A stretch of 64,000 nt of DNA from Chitinophaga pinensis (GTDB taxonomy: Bacteria > Bacteroidota > Bacteroidia > Flavobacteriales_D > Crocinitomicaceae), in assembly GCA_943324745.2 (NCBI GenBank), contig CALPMT020000004.1:62001-126000 (forward strand). Reading direction: 5' to 3'. The translations under genes were made by a program, and so were the position numbers. The notes below the pieces were generated by a model that had not been told where the DNA came from, did not search any database, and saw nothing but the letters and a program-made list of their open reading frames with translations. This document shows, piece after piece, positions 1 through 8,281 of the stretch (position 1 is its first letter; each line of letters starts with the position of its first letter).

Positions 1-120
1 ATTGAGGTTCAAGCCAGGATTACGATCTAACAATAGAACGTAACGCGTATTAAGCATATAGAATAACCTTCACATTACCATAGAAATAGGGAATGAAATA
101 GTCAACTTAATACGAAGTAA
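1..120. other. window edge, no supported gene
   Basis: Short open stretches reach the left edge on both strands (for example about 13 plus-strand codons before a stop near base 42), but none is long enough to assign. No tRNA-like cloverleaf or terminator is evident. The stretch lies downstream of the minus-strand small Cys-motif gene, so it could hold the 3' end of a plus-strand gene or the start of the next minus-strand gene. Confidence 0.3.
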
Positions 121-510
121 TTAAACCGTTGGTGGGTGGAATATTTCCGCTAAATGAGCATCAGAGCGCGCTTCTGAGTATGCGTAATGATTGTTTGTTT
201 TGTAAGATTGAATTGGATAAACAAACGAAATTGGTTCATTGATTTGTGCAGCAATTTCTACACTTTCCACTTTGAATTTTTGTGTTTCAGAAGTTGATTT
301 TTCTTGCTTATCTTGCTTGGCGAATTGTTTTGCTAAATGACATTTACCATTACAATTTAGTTTTGGCTTTGCTTTATTCTCACAAAATTGCTTGGTAATT
401 TCTACTTGATTGATAAGGTAGTCTACAAATAAAGCTCCTTTGATCAGTGAGTTAGAGAACAACATACCGACCATTACAAACAAAAAAACTTTGTAGAATG
501 CTTTATTCAT
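121..510 (-). CDS. small Cys-triad/FHPP protein, paralogue A
   Basis: A 129-residue protein with an N-terminal hydrophobic segment (residues 4-28), probably a signal peptide or membrane anchor. It carries Cys43, Cys53 and Cys57 in the pattern CEN-x7-CxGxCxLxK and ends in IFHPP plus two residues. The protein at 1913-2290 has the same cysteine spacing (C-x9-C-x3-C), the same CEN and CxGxC context and the same IFHPP end, so the two are paralogues. Three cysteines and a terminal His suggest a metal (copper?) or redox role; that is inference, supported only by the nearby SCO chaperone gene. The middle (residues 62-80) is Lys/Gln-rich and probably flexible. I do not recognise a named family. A TAnnTTTG box lies only 4 nt upstream of the ATG. 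Confidence 0.8.
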   Translation of the reverse strand: MNKAFYKVFLFVMVGMLFSNSLIKGALFVDYLINQVEITKQFCENKAKPKLNCNGKCHLAKQFAKQDKQEKSTSETQKFKVESVEIAAQINEPISFVYPIQSYKTNNHYAYSEARSDAHLAEIFHPPTV

Positions 511-514
511 GGTA

Positions 515-522
515 CAAATGTA
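515..522 (-). promoter_or_regulatory. -7 promoter box (TACATTTG)
   Basis: On the minus strand this reads TACATTTG, an exact match to the Bacteroidota -7 consensus TAnnTTTG. It ends 4 nt before the ATG at 510, so transcription would start at or very near the start codon, implying a leaderless or nearly leaderless mRNA. No clear TTG -33 element was seen at the expected distance. Confidence 0.5.
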
Positions 523-637
523 GGGAATAATGAAGAACTAAAAATGAAAATCACGACTAAAAATCTAAATTCATGATTAAAATCATAAAAATAAATTAGT
601 GAACTAAGACAAATCGGAACTGCAAGTCTAAAATAGA

Positions 638-1132
638 TTACACCTCTTTTTTAGCTACTATTAATGCTAGCAATTTATTGAACAAATGAACTAAAAAAAG
701 TAGCATGGCTAATAGTAAAATTGATATTCCTAAAAAGAAGTAGATGTCCATATCATAGACATGTAACCATGGTGTTTTTTCGACACTTCCAGGTAAGGAA
801 AGGGTTAGGTGGAGGTTTAGCGAGCTATAAAGCGCAATAATTAATATGAAAAACAAGGAGATTCCTTTGGAGAATTTGGATAATATTTGACCAATAATTT
901 CAATTCTATGTGCTTGAGGAATCGCAAATATTTGTTCAGATTGCATCAAGTTTTTGATCGAAACAGCAAGTATATTTATAGTAACCAATAATGAAAAAAC
1001 GATACCAATCAGGTAGTAAAAGGCAGTCAAATTGGATTCGAAATTTGGTTTAAGCATAGGAGCTTCCTCTTGTGCAATAGCTGGAAAACTCAATAGTAGT
1101 AACAGCATTAATTTTGACATTTTTTTTCTCAT
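638..1132 (-). CDS. small membrane protein of unknown function
   Basis: A 164-residue protein. A signal peptide precedes the AIAQEE site (about residue 20), which is followed by three predicted membrane helices (about 38-60, 88-110 and 130-155). Between the second and third helix a periplasmic segment contains a PWLHVYDMD stretch. The first ATG is at 1132; an ATG four codons in (1120) gives an equally good signal peptide. I do not recognise the family. Its place between a Cys-triad protein and a SCO gene, close to haem-c membrane proteins, suggests a part in respiratory complex assembly, but this is only association. It is transcribed away from the SCO gene. Confidence 0.65.
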   Translation of the reverse strand: MRKKMSKLMLLLLLSFPAIAQEEAPMLKPNFESNLTAFYYLIGIVFSLLVTINILAVSIKNLMQSEQIFAIPQAHRIEIIGQILSKFSKGISLFFILIIALYSSLNLHLTLSLPGSVEKTPWLHVYDMDIYFFLGISILLLAMLLFLVHLFNKLLALIVAKKEV

Positions 1133-1300
1133 GTGTATTTAGAATTAGTTAGTTGAGACAAAGAAATTACATTTTTTAGCATTTGTATTTTGAAAATCAA
1201 TCTAAATATTCTGTTATTCGTGCATTTCAGATTTAATAATTAGTAAAATCCGTTATTTTATTTTTAATTTGCCTCTGTTTTTAATTAAGGAACGACTTTC

Positions 1301-1909
1301 ATGCGTTTGTTTGTTACATGTTTTTTATTGTTCTTTTTGATTTCTTGTACCTCTAAAAAGAACCAGTTACCAATATTAGGAACACCTGATATTATTGGAG
1401 AAGATACTATTTATCCTACTGTTCCAAATTTTGAATTTACCAACCAAGAAAATAAACAAATAACGAATCAAACATTTGATAATAAGATTTACGTAGCAGA
1501 TTTTGTATTCTTATCTTGTCCATCCATCTGTCCGAAAATGACCAACGAATTGCATAAAGTCTATGCGAAATTTAAACAAAACGAACATGTGATGTTTTTA
1601 TCGCATACAATAGATCCCAAAAAAGATAGCGTTCCTTTGTTGTTAGCCCATGCCAATTCGTTAAAAATAAACCATAAAAAATGGCATTTTGTTACAGGCT
1701 TGGAATATAAAATTTATGACATTGCAGAAAACGGATATTATTCTGCGGCCTATAAAGACAGTTTGGCGCCAGGAGGATTTGCGCATAGTGGCGGGTTACT
1801 TTTGATTGATAAATACAAGCATATTCGGGGAGTTTATGATGGTACAAATGGCAAAGAAACTCAGAAATTAATGCATGATATTAAATTGTTAATCGAGGAA
1901 CAGTTTTAA
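1301..1909 (+). CDS. SCO1/SenC family copper chaperone lipoprotein
   Basis: A 202-residue SCO1/SenC protein. A lipoprotein signal ends at Cys16 (LISC), so it is probably anchored on the periplasmic face. The thioredoxin-like fold carries the SCO copper site: Cys73 and Cys77 in SCPSICP and His162 in GGFAHSGG. In this family these three residues bind copper for delivery to the CuA site of cytochrome oxidases, or act as a thiol redox switch. The next gene starts 3 nt after the stop, so the two are co-transcribed. The context of cytochrome-like membrane proteins and paralogous Cys-triad proteins supports a role in respiratory metal handling. Confidence in the family is high; the particular client is unknown. 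Confidence 0.93.
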   Translation: MRLFVTCFLLFFLISCTSKKNQLPILGTPDIIGEDTIYPTVPNFEFTNQENKQITNQTFDNKIYVADFVFLSCPSICPKMTNELHKVYAKFKQNEHVMFLSHTIDPKKDSVPLLLAHANSLKINHKKWHFVTGLEYKIYDIAENGYYSAAYKDSLAPGGFAHSGGLLLIDKYKHIRGVYDGTNGKETQKLMHDIKLLIEEQF

Positions 1910-1912
1910 TAG

Positions 1913-2290
1913 ATGAGAAGAATCATACCGATAGTATTACTTTTTGTTTTCGTTGTACACTCAACGCAAAAGGTAGTAGTATTGCTTGATTTTTATGCTA
2001 ATAAATCATTTATCGAGAAGAATTTGTGTGAAAACAGGTTTGAAAAAATTCCAGTATGTAAAGGCCAATGTTATTTGACGAAAGAATTAAGAAAAGTGGA
2101 TAAACATGAACAAAAACTTCCTGCAAGTAAATGGAAAGAAGAGGTATTATTTTTTCAGGTAAACATACAAGACTATTTAATTAATTCTATTAATTTTTCG
2201 GAAGTATCTAAGCATTATTTTTACTACAAGTCAAGTATTTATTTCACCAATTATTTCCAAATTTTTCATCCTCCGCAAAGTATCGTGTAA
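1913..2290 (+). CDS. small Cys-triad/FHPP protein, paralogue B
   Basis: A 125-residue protein with an N-terminal hydrophobic helix (residues 3-16) and Cys39, Cys49 and Cys53 in CEN-x7-CxGxC, ending in QIFHPP plus four residues. Cysteine spacing and terminal motif are the same as in the 121-510 protein, although most other positions differ, which points to selection on these residues. It begins 3 nt after the SCO stop codon, so it is almost certainly translated from the SCO transcript. Metal transfer or thiol exchange with SCO is a reasonable guess, but nothing in the sequence proves it. It is followed 49 nt later by an AraC-type regulator. Confidence 0.85.
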   Translation: MRRIIPIVLLFVFVVHSTQKVVVLLDFYANKSFIEKNLCENRFEKIPVCKGQCYLTKELRKVDKHEQKLPASKWKEEVLFFQVNIQDYLINSINFSEVSKHYFYYKSSIYFTNYFQIFHPPQSIV

Positions 2291-2339
2291 CATTCTACTT
2301 ATGTTCTTAGGAACAATTGTTATACAAATACTTTAAATT

Positions 2340-3203
2340 ATGCAAACACTCAATTTACCGATGTGTACAATGGAGATGTTTAGTAAAGAAAACATTCAAT
2401 TTTGGATGGAGGATTTAAGTGGTATTTTAGAGCGTTATCCACGTTTTGAGTTTCCCCACAAATCAGATTTTTTCACTTTACTGGTCATCGAACATGCACA
2501 TGGAGAAATAACAATCGATAATCATAAAATACGCTTGGATGAGTCCAAGGCAATTATTATAAAACCAAGATGTATTAGTAGCTTAGATATATCTCGAACT
2601 TCGAATGGAAAACTTATTTGCTTTACAGAAGATTTCTTTTCATTGCGATATAATAATAATGTATTACATCAATTTTCTTTTCAACAACGTGATTCCAATG
2701 TATTTATTCGATTAGGAGAAGAACAGCAGATTCGCTGGAATGCCATTATTCAATTTATGGAGAATGAACATATACATCAGCGAAACCAATGTAATACTGT
2801 TTTACGTTCTTACTTAAATATTTTATTGTTTGAATTAGATCGCATGTTGAATGTAAATTCCATTTATTCAACGAAAAACATCAAACGAGATAAGATCTTT
2901 GAATTTGAGCAATTAATTGAAAAGCATTTTCAAGCATCGAAATTACCTTCTGATTATGCAGAAATGATGCATTTGAGTGCTAATTATCTAAACAAGTTAT
3001 GTAAAGAAGAAACGGGTCAAACCGCTGGAACGTTAATACGAAAACGTATTATCATAGAAGCGCAGCGTTTGTTACACTATACTAATCTTTCTATCAATGA
3101 AATTGCGGATAAGTTAGGATTCGAGAACCCTAGTTATTTTATTACTTTTTTTAAAAAAGAGACTCATTTTCCGCCAGATCAGTTTCGTAGATTACATTCC
3201 TGA
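2340..3203 (+). CDS. AraC family transcriptional regulator
   Basis: A 287-residue regulator. Residues 1-160 resemble the cupin-like sensor arm of AraC proteins (VIEHAHGEITIDNHKI, then IKPRC). The C-terminal 100 residues hold the double helix-turn-helix: the first around MHLSANYLNKLCKEETG and the second around LSINEIADKLGFENPSYF, followed by FFKKETHFPPDQFR, the usual AraC signature. No signal peptide, so it is cytoplasmic. It sits between the SCO/Cys-triad pair and the haem-c membrane pair and probably controls one of them; the ligand is unknown. Several in-frame Met codons near the N-terminus (residues 8, 11 and 13) make the exact start uncertain. Confidence 0.93.
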   Translation: MQTLNLPMCTMEMFSKENIQFWMEDLSGILERYPRFEFPHKSDFFTLLVIEHAHGEITIDNHKIRLDESKAIIIKPRCISSLDISRTSNGKLICFTEDFFSLRYNNNVLHQFSFQQRDSNVFIRLGEEQQIRWNAIIQFMENEHIHQRNQCNTVLRSYLNILLFELDRMLNVNSIYSTKNIKRDKIFEFEQLIEKHFQASKLPSDYAEMMHLSANYLNKLCKEETGQTAGTLIRKRIIIEAQRLLHYTNLSINEIADKLGFENPSYFITFFKKETHFPPDQFRRLHS

Positions 3204-3356
3204 GATTTATACGAGTGAGTTTTTGCAAGGATGAATAAATATCAAAACAAAAACATTGAAAACAAAAATAGTTAGGTGTAGTTATCAAAATATCTCGCTT
3301 TATTGTTATTGATGTGTTTGAAACAATAAGCTGAAATTTGTAAAAAAAAAATAGTT

Positions 3357-4790
3357 ATGGATTTTCCGATGTTTCATTTAGATTGGCTAAACAATCGTTT
3401 TTTGATCGCAGTTATCGCGATTTTGCATGTATTGATTAATCATGGATTAGCAGTAGGTTACATTCCTTATATCACTTGGATGGAATATAAAGGATTAAAA
3501 AATTCAAAATCCGATGAGATTACAGACATGAAATGGGATGCTTTCATTTACAAAAAAATGAAAGTAGCGTTTATAATTACTACCACCATTGGCGCTATGA
3601 CTGGAGTTGGTATATGGTTTTCTGCTTCCTTGGTCAGTCCTTCATCTATTGCAAGTCTAATTCGCGTGTTCTTTTGGGCATGGTTTATAGAGTGGTTTGT
3701 CTTTGTGACTGAGGTAGTTTTGATCTTAATTTATTTCTTAACCTGGAAAAATTCTAATAAATCGTTGAGTGCTAAAATGCGTCACATTCGTTTTGGTTGG
3801 TTTTTAGCTGTTTTCTCATGGATAACGATGGCAATTATTGTTGCAATCTTAGGATTTATGATGGATCCAGGAAACTGGAATGAGCACCATAGTTTATTAA
3901 ATGGGTTTAGTAATCCAATTTATTTACCTCAATTGGCATTTAGAACGCCAACCGCGATGTTGGTAGCTGGTTTGTTTGGTATGTTACTCACTGTAATTTT
4001 TGGAAAAAAAGAGCCAGAGTTACGTGCTAAAGGAATCAAATATGCAGGTATTTGGATTTTGTGTTGGGCTCCATTATCATTAATTGGTGCAATTATATAT
4101 TGGAATGTTTTACCAGAAGCGATGATTGCAAACATGAGTACTGCTGTAGGAACCATGCAATTTTCGGAATATTATGATTTATTAAAAATAATCATCATTG
4201 TTGCAATTTCACTTGTGTTAGTATTAGCTACTTTTGCTTTTCTAAAACCTAGTAGGGTGAAGATTTGGATGGTGATTATACCATGTTTTTGCGCCTTTGG
4301 TTTTTTAGGTGTCTTTGAAAGGGTTAGAGAATTTATACGTAAACCATATGTAATAGGTGGTTATATGTATTCTAACCTATTGCGGGAAGAAGATTATCCA
4401 TTGTATAAGAAAGAGGGAATTTTAAAATTTGCCACCTATGCATCGACATCAGAGATTAATGAATCAAACAAGATTCAAGCAGGTAGGGATGTTTTTATGT
4501 TAACGTGTAGCCGTTGTCATACTACGAAAGGCGTTAATTCCATTACGTATGTTTTTGAAAGAATGTATGGTTTTGGAAAACCATTGGATGTTGCATCTGT
4601 CGCTGGATATATTCCGAATATGCATATGGGTAGGACTTACATGCCTCCATTTCCAGGAAATGATAAGGAATTAGATGCCTTAGCGCATTTCATTAAGAGT
4701 TTACAGACATCTGGGGAATCCCTAGAGGGTGTCCAAAGTAAGGGTGTTCAGGTAAACCCAATTAATTCTGTCGAAACTTTTAAAAAATAA
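3357..4790 (+). CDS. bd-oxidase-like membrane protein with C-terminal cytochrome c domain
   Basis: A 477-residue protein with about eight membrane helices (roughly residues 12-345) followed by a class I cytochrome c domain with one haem-binding CSRCH motif (about residue 385) and a distal methionine in TYMPPF. Helix 1 holds two histidines (AILHVLINHG), helix 2 a GAMTGVGIWF stretch, and the last helix leads into FERVREFIRKPYVIGGYMYSN. These recall CydA of the cytochrome bd superfamily (histidine in helix 1, GxxTG motif, RKPW-type loop). Members of that superfamily with an added c-type haem are known, so a cytochrome-c-linked oxidase or oxidoreductase is plausible. Haem ligands cannot be assigned by eye. 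The partner at 4812 has the same plan and starts 21 nt downstream. Confidence 0.8.
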   Translation: MDFPMFHLDWLNNRFLIAVIAILHVLINHGLAVGYIPYITWMEYKGLKNSKSDEITDMKWDAFIYKKMKVAFIITTTIGAMTGVGIWFSASLVSPSSIASLIRVFFWAWFIEWFVFVTEVVLILIYFLTWKNSNKSLSAKMRHIRFGWFLAVFSWITMAIIVAILGFMMDPGNWNEHHSLLNGFSNPIYLPQLAFRTPTAMLVAGLFGMLLTVIFGKKEPELRAKGIKYAGIWILCWAPLSLIGAIIYWNVLPEAMIANMSTAVGTMQFSEYYDLLKIIIIVAISLVLVLATFAFLKPSRVKIWMVIIPCFCAFGFLGVFERVREFIRKPYVIGGYMYSNLLREEDYPLYKKEGILKFATYASTSEINESNKIQAGRDVFMLTCSRCHTTKGVNSITYVFERMYGFGKPLDVASVAGYIPNMHMGRTYMPPFPGNDKELDALAHFIKSLQTSGESLEGVQSKGVQVNPINSVETFKK

Positions 4791-4811
4791 TTAATTCTAA
4801 AAATTTAAGTT

Positions 4812-6134
4812 ATGTTATTAAAAATATCCACCCCACTTCCGAAAGATATTCCATTAGAATTGCCATTACCTGAATGGTTGTTAGTAGGTTTATTAGTATT
4901 TGCTTTTTTGGCACACATCGTATTTATTAATTTGATGTTAGGTGGTTCAATACTTACATTATGGAGCCAAATAAAAGGATTGAAAAATAAAGAGTACGAT
5001 ACGTTCGCCCATGAAATTGCAAAAACGATTACGGTGAATAAAAGTATGGCGGTTGTATTAGGTGTTGCTCCATTGTTATGTATTAATGCTTTATATACCA
5101 TCTATTTTTATTCTGCGAATGCATTAACAGGTTTTGTTTGGATTTTGATTATTCCATTAGTTATTATTGCATTCTTATTGACTTATTTACATAAGTTTTC
5201 TTGGGAATCTATGGAAAACAACAAACGTCTTCATATCTCAATTATGGCTGCTGCAGTTGGTTTGTTTTTGTTTATTCCATTGATATTTTTAACCAATGTA
5301 AACTTAATGATGTTCCCAGAAAAATGGGGTACAGTTCATGGTTTTTTGGAAGCTTTAGTTTTACCAAATGTTTTTCCTCGTTATTTTGAATTTTTAGGTG
5401 CTTGTTTGACAGTGACTGGTTTGTTTGTTGTTGGGTATAACAAACGAAAAAATTATCCAGTAGAAGAAATTTATACTTCGTTTACTCGTTTTGATATTTA
5501 TAAATTAGGTTTTGGTGTAACCTTTATCGGATTAGGATTACAAATTTTGTTTGGATTGATAGTAGTCTTTACAATTCCAGCCAAAGGTTTAGGATTTGAT
5601 GTAATTAGTATCATGATTGCAACCGGTATAACCCTTATTTATGCCTTTTATTGGACATGGAAAACATTAACAGGTGAACAAGCTCAAATCTTACAGTTCT
5701 TTACTAAAATTGTAATCAGTATTGTTGTTTTTTTAGTACTATATGGTGGTAACAGACAATTATACAGACATAATGCCTTAGCTCCTCACCAAAAGTTAAT
5801 GGCTGCTAAAACAAAAGAATTTCAAAAATTATCTGAAGAAGCACGTTTACATCCAGTTGTGGAAGTTGAAGTTGCGGATACTTCAGAATTTGGAAAAGGA
5901 AAGGATTTGTTTACAAAAAACTGTTCTTCGTGTCATAAAGAAAAGGAAAAGTTAGTTGGACCTCCAATGACAGAAATGGTTTCAATTTATGAAAATAATC
6001 CTGAAGGATTGAAAAAATGGATTAATTCTCCCGGTAAAAAACGTCCGGATTATCCACAAATGCCAAGCTTTGGTTCTTTAAGTAATGAAGATTTAGACGA
6101 GTTAGCAAAATATATTTTATCCATCAAAAAATAA
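4812..6134 (+). CDS. second eight-helix membrane protein with C-terminal cytochrome c domain
   Basis: A 440-residue protein with the same layout as its upstream neighbour: about eight membrane helices (residues 18-320), a charged linker, then a cytochrome c domain with CSSCH (about residue 374) and a methionine ligand candidate in YPQMPSFG. The first helix contains a histidine in LAHIVFINLMLGG. The two proteins are similar in architecture and probably form a heterodimer with two membrane and two soluble haem sites. The start ATG follows an A-rich leader with no clear ribosome binding site, as usual in Bacteroidota. Function as a terminal oxidase or other cytochrome-c-linked oxidoreductase subunit is inferred from the pair, not shown. 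Confidence 0.78.
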   Translation: MLLKISTPLPKDIPLELPLPEWLLVGLLVFAFLAHIVFINLMLGGSILTLWSQIKGLKNKEYDTFAHEIAKTITVNKSMAVVLGVAPLLCINALYTIYFYSANALTGFVWILIIPLVIIAFLLTYLHKFSWESMENNKRLHISIMAAAVGLFLFIPLIFLTNVNLMMFPEKWGTVHGFLEALVLPNVFPRYFEFLGACLTVTGLFVVGYNKRKNYPVEEIYTSFTRFDIYKLGFGVTFIGLGLQILFGLIVVFTIPAKGLGFDVISIMIATGITLIYAFYWTWKTLTGEQAQILQFFTKIVISIVVFLVLYGGNRQLYRHNALAPHQKLMAAKTKEFQKLSEEARLHPVVEVEVADTSEFGKGKDLFTKNCSSCHKEKEKLVGPPMTEMVSIYENNPEGLKKWINSPGKKRPDYPQMPSFGSLSNEDLDELAKYILSIKK

Positions 6135-6138
6135 AGTT

Positions 6139-6303
6139 ATGATTACGTATGTTATCTTATTAGACATCTTTTTATTTTTCCGATTAATCAAATTATTAAT
6201 AGACACATCGTTAATGACAACCGCCTTAAAAAAAAGTAGGGATGTACATTCGATCCCCAATGAGAAATTAAAGAAATACCAATATATTAAAGGGTTGTTT
6301 TAG
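6139..6303 (+). CDS. 54-residue small ORF after the cytochrome pair
   Basis: An ATG 4 nt after the stop of the haem-c protein opens a 54-codon frame ending TAG at 6303. It encodes a hydrophobic first half (residues 3-21, likely one membrane helix) and a basic second half rich in Lys. The tight spacing and the terminator that follows at 6336 make it the last cistron of the cytochrome transcript. Small single-helix subunits are common in bd-type oxidases (CydX-like), so an accessory subunit is possible, but the sequence is not one I recognise. Confidence 0.55.
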   Translation: MITYVILLDIFLFFRLIKLLIDTSLMTTALKKSRDVHSIPNEKLKKYQYIKGLF

Positions 6304-6335
6304 TTTTGGTTAGCTATACCTTTAATGTTGGTTGT

Positions 6336-6368
6336 AAAGAGCTAGTTCGTTATGGACTAGCTTTTTTT
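6336..6368 (+). terminator. intrinsic terminator after cytochrome operon
   Basis: A 7-bp perfect stem AGCTAGT/ACTAGCT (6340-6346 with 6356-6362), a 9-nt loop, and a run of seven T at 6362-6368. It lies 33 nt after the small ORF and just before the serine hydrolase gene. Confidence 0.8.
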
Positions 6369-6396
6369 GTATATTTATTATTCTAAATTTTACTAA

Positions 6397-7488
6397 ATGA
6401 AAATCGTGTTATTTCTCTTAAGTGTTTGTGTGTTAAACGTAAGTGCACAAACAACTATACCTACTAACAAGTTTCAACAGCTACTTGATAAATCCATTAA
6501 TAATAAAACCGTTTTTGGAACACAAGTAAGTATCCTGACTCCAACTGAATCTTGGACGGGAGCAGCAGGGAATTTGGATAAGGAAAGTTCTTTTTACATT
6601 GCAAGTACAACTAAACTGTATGTTACGGCTGTGATTATGCATTATCGTTCTCTTGGAAAGTTAACGTTGGAAGATACTTTAGGAAAATATTTACCTCAAC
6701 CCTTGCTCATAGGATTACATGTGCTTAATGGAAATGATTACAGTCATGTGCTTACCATCCGTCATTTACTAGCACATACCTCTGGATTACCTGATTATTT
6801 TTTAGGTAAATTGGAGAATGGAAACAGTTTGTATGAAGAGCTAACGAAAGGGAATGATCAGTCTTGGGATGTGGAAAAAGCAATAGCACTTTCTAAAACG
6901 ATGAAGCCATTATTTGTTCCTGGAGCGCCTGGTAAAGCGAATTATTCCGATGCTAATTTTCAATTGCTAGATGCTATCATAGAGAAAATTTCCGGTAAAA
7001 AGTTAGAGGAGGTGTTTCAAGAACTTATATATAAACCTTTGGGATTATCCAAAACGTATATCTATAGCGATATTAATGATAAAACACCGAAGGTGATGTA
7101 TTACAAAGACCAACCTTTACCGATACCGAAAGCAATGACTTCGTTTCAAGGGGATGGAGGGATTGTTTCTAATTCTCAAGAATTGTTGACTTTTCTTAAA
7201 GGATTTTTTAACGGAACCTATTTTCCGGTTGCCTATTTGGAAGAAATGAAAGAATTTAATCCAATAATGTTTCCATTAGAAAACGGAGTAGGAATGATGC
7301 GTTTTAAATTACCGCGCATATTTTCACCTTTTAAAGCAATGCCTGTTTGTTATGGCCATTCTGGATTGTCAGGAGCATTTGCTTACTATTGTCCTGAGAA
7401 AAATGTATTTATTACTGGTACCGTAAATCAAATTAGTCAGCCACAATTATCGTATCAAATTATGTTAAAACTATTGTTTGATTTGTAA
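6397..7488 (+). CDS. beta-lactamase-like serine hydrolase (class C/PBP fold)
   Basis: A 363-residue exported protein with a signal peptide ending near VSAQ (residues 15-18). It has the catalytic signatures of the class C beta-lactamase/DD-peptidase fold: Ser70-x-x-Lys73 in ASTTK, Tyr183 in ANYSDANF (the YxN motif, here Tyr-Ser-Asp), and His321-Ser-Gly in YGHSG. The HLLAHTSGLPDY stretch is also typical of the family. Likely periplasmic or extracellular; substrates of these proteins range from peptidoglycan peptides to small esters, so I do not name one. It stands alone between a terminator and a convergent lipoprotein gene that abuts its stop codon. Confidence 0.9.
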   Translation: MKIVLFLLSVCVLNVSAQTTIPTNKFQQLLDKSINNKTVFGTQVSILTPTESWTGAAGNLDKESSFYIASTTKLYVTAVIMHYRSLGKLTLEDTLGKYLPQPLLIGLHVLNGNDYSHVLTIRHLLAHTSGLPDYFLGKLENGNSLYEELTKGNDQSWDVEKAIALSKTMKPLFVPGAPGKANYSDANFQLLDAIIEKISGKKLEEVFQELIYKPLGLSKTYIYSDINDKTPKVMYYKDQPLPIPKAMTSFQGDGGIVSNSQELLTFLKGFFNGTYFPVAYLEEMKEFNPIMFPLENGVGMMRFKLPRIFSPFKAMPVCYGHSGLSGAFAYYCPEKNVFITGTVNQISQPQLSYQIMLKLLFDL

Positions 7489-8091
7489 TTATTGTATACC
7501 AAATACTTTCACCCAACCTTTGTTTTCGTGATAGAGCATACATACCATTTCATCTCCTTTTTCAGAGCATTCCGTTAATGTATAAAAACTAGCTAGAATC
7601 CAATCACCGTCCTTGTATTTTGCTAATAAGTCTTTATTACATACATGATAATCCGCATTCTCATATTGGATATACGTTCCAGAACAATCTTTAACGACCT
7701 TCATTTTTTGATTAGAAATCGTAATCTCCTTGGTTGGTCTATATAATAATTCAGATTTTTTGATTTGAACCTGGTGCACAAACATATGTGCCATTTTACA
7801 TGTTAATTGCTCAGGGTTAAAATTTTTACATGCACCGATGGAATCATAAGATACTTTAAGTACATCACCACTTTCGAAGTTTTTTACATCTTGGTAATTA
7901 CAAATTTTATAATCGTTACTATCTATGCGTATATAAGAACCGGTACAATCACGAACAAACGTAACTTTTCTCACGTTATCCTTAACTTCTGTATTGCTTG
8001 TATTTGTTGTGTCGTCTGGGTTTTCAATTTTAAATTTTTCACAGTTAACAAAAAGAAAAACGGTTACGAACAGTAAAATAAATAGTTTCAT
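7489..8091 (-). CDS. lipoprotein with two four-cysteine repeats
   Basis: A 200-residue lipoprotein with the acylated cysteine at residue 17 (LFVNC). After an Asn/Thr-rich linker (residues 24-40) come two copies of a roughly 60-residue domain. Repeat 1 has Cys49, 64, 88 and 98; repeat 2 has Cys136, 151, 175 and 184. The spacings are 15, 24 and 10 against 15, 24 and 9, and each copy begins with a CTGSYI/CSGTYI-type strand. Four conserved cysteines per repeat suggest two disulfides outside the cytoplasm. I do not recognise the family. The gene is convergent with the serine hydrolase and immediately adjacent to its stop. Confidence 0.8.
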   Translation of the reverse strand: MKLFILLFVTVFLFVNCEKFKIENPDDTTNTSNTEVKDNVRKVTFVRDCTGSYIRIDSNDYKICNYQDVKNFESGDVLKVSYDSIGACKNFNPEQLTCKMAHMFVHQVQIKKSELLYRPTKEITISNQKMKVVKDCSGTYIQYENADYHVCNKDLLAKYKDGDWILASFYTLTECSEKGDEMVCMLYHENKGWVKVFGIQ

Positions 8092-8281
8092 TGTTTAGGA
8101 TTTAATAGTTACAAAATCTATTATAAATATAATAAAAATGAATAATATATAAAATAACATTCTTTTTTTCTGTCATGATTCGGGTAAAACAATTTGGGTT
8201 TTGCAACTTTTTTCACCAACAGATTAAACCTTTTTGATTTATAGACGTCTATATACATATAACCCCATAAAATTAAGTAGT

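Noticed and set aside
8234-8281. Upstream start for the 8282-9136 lipoprotein
   Set aside because: It would add 16 residues before a perfect lipoprotein signal.
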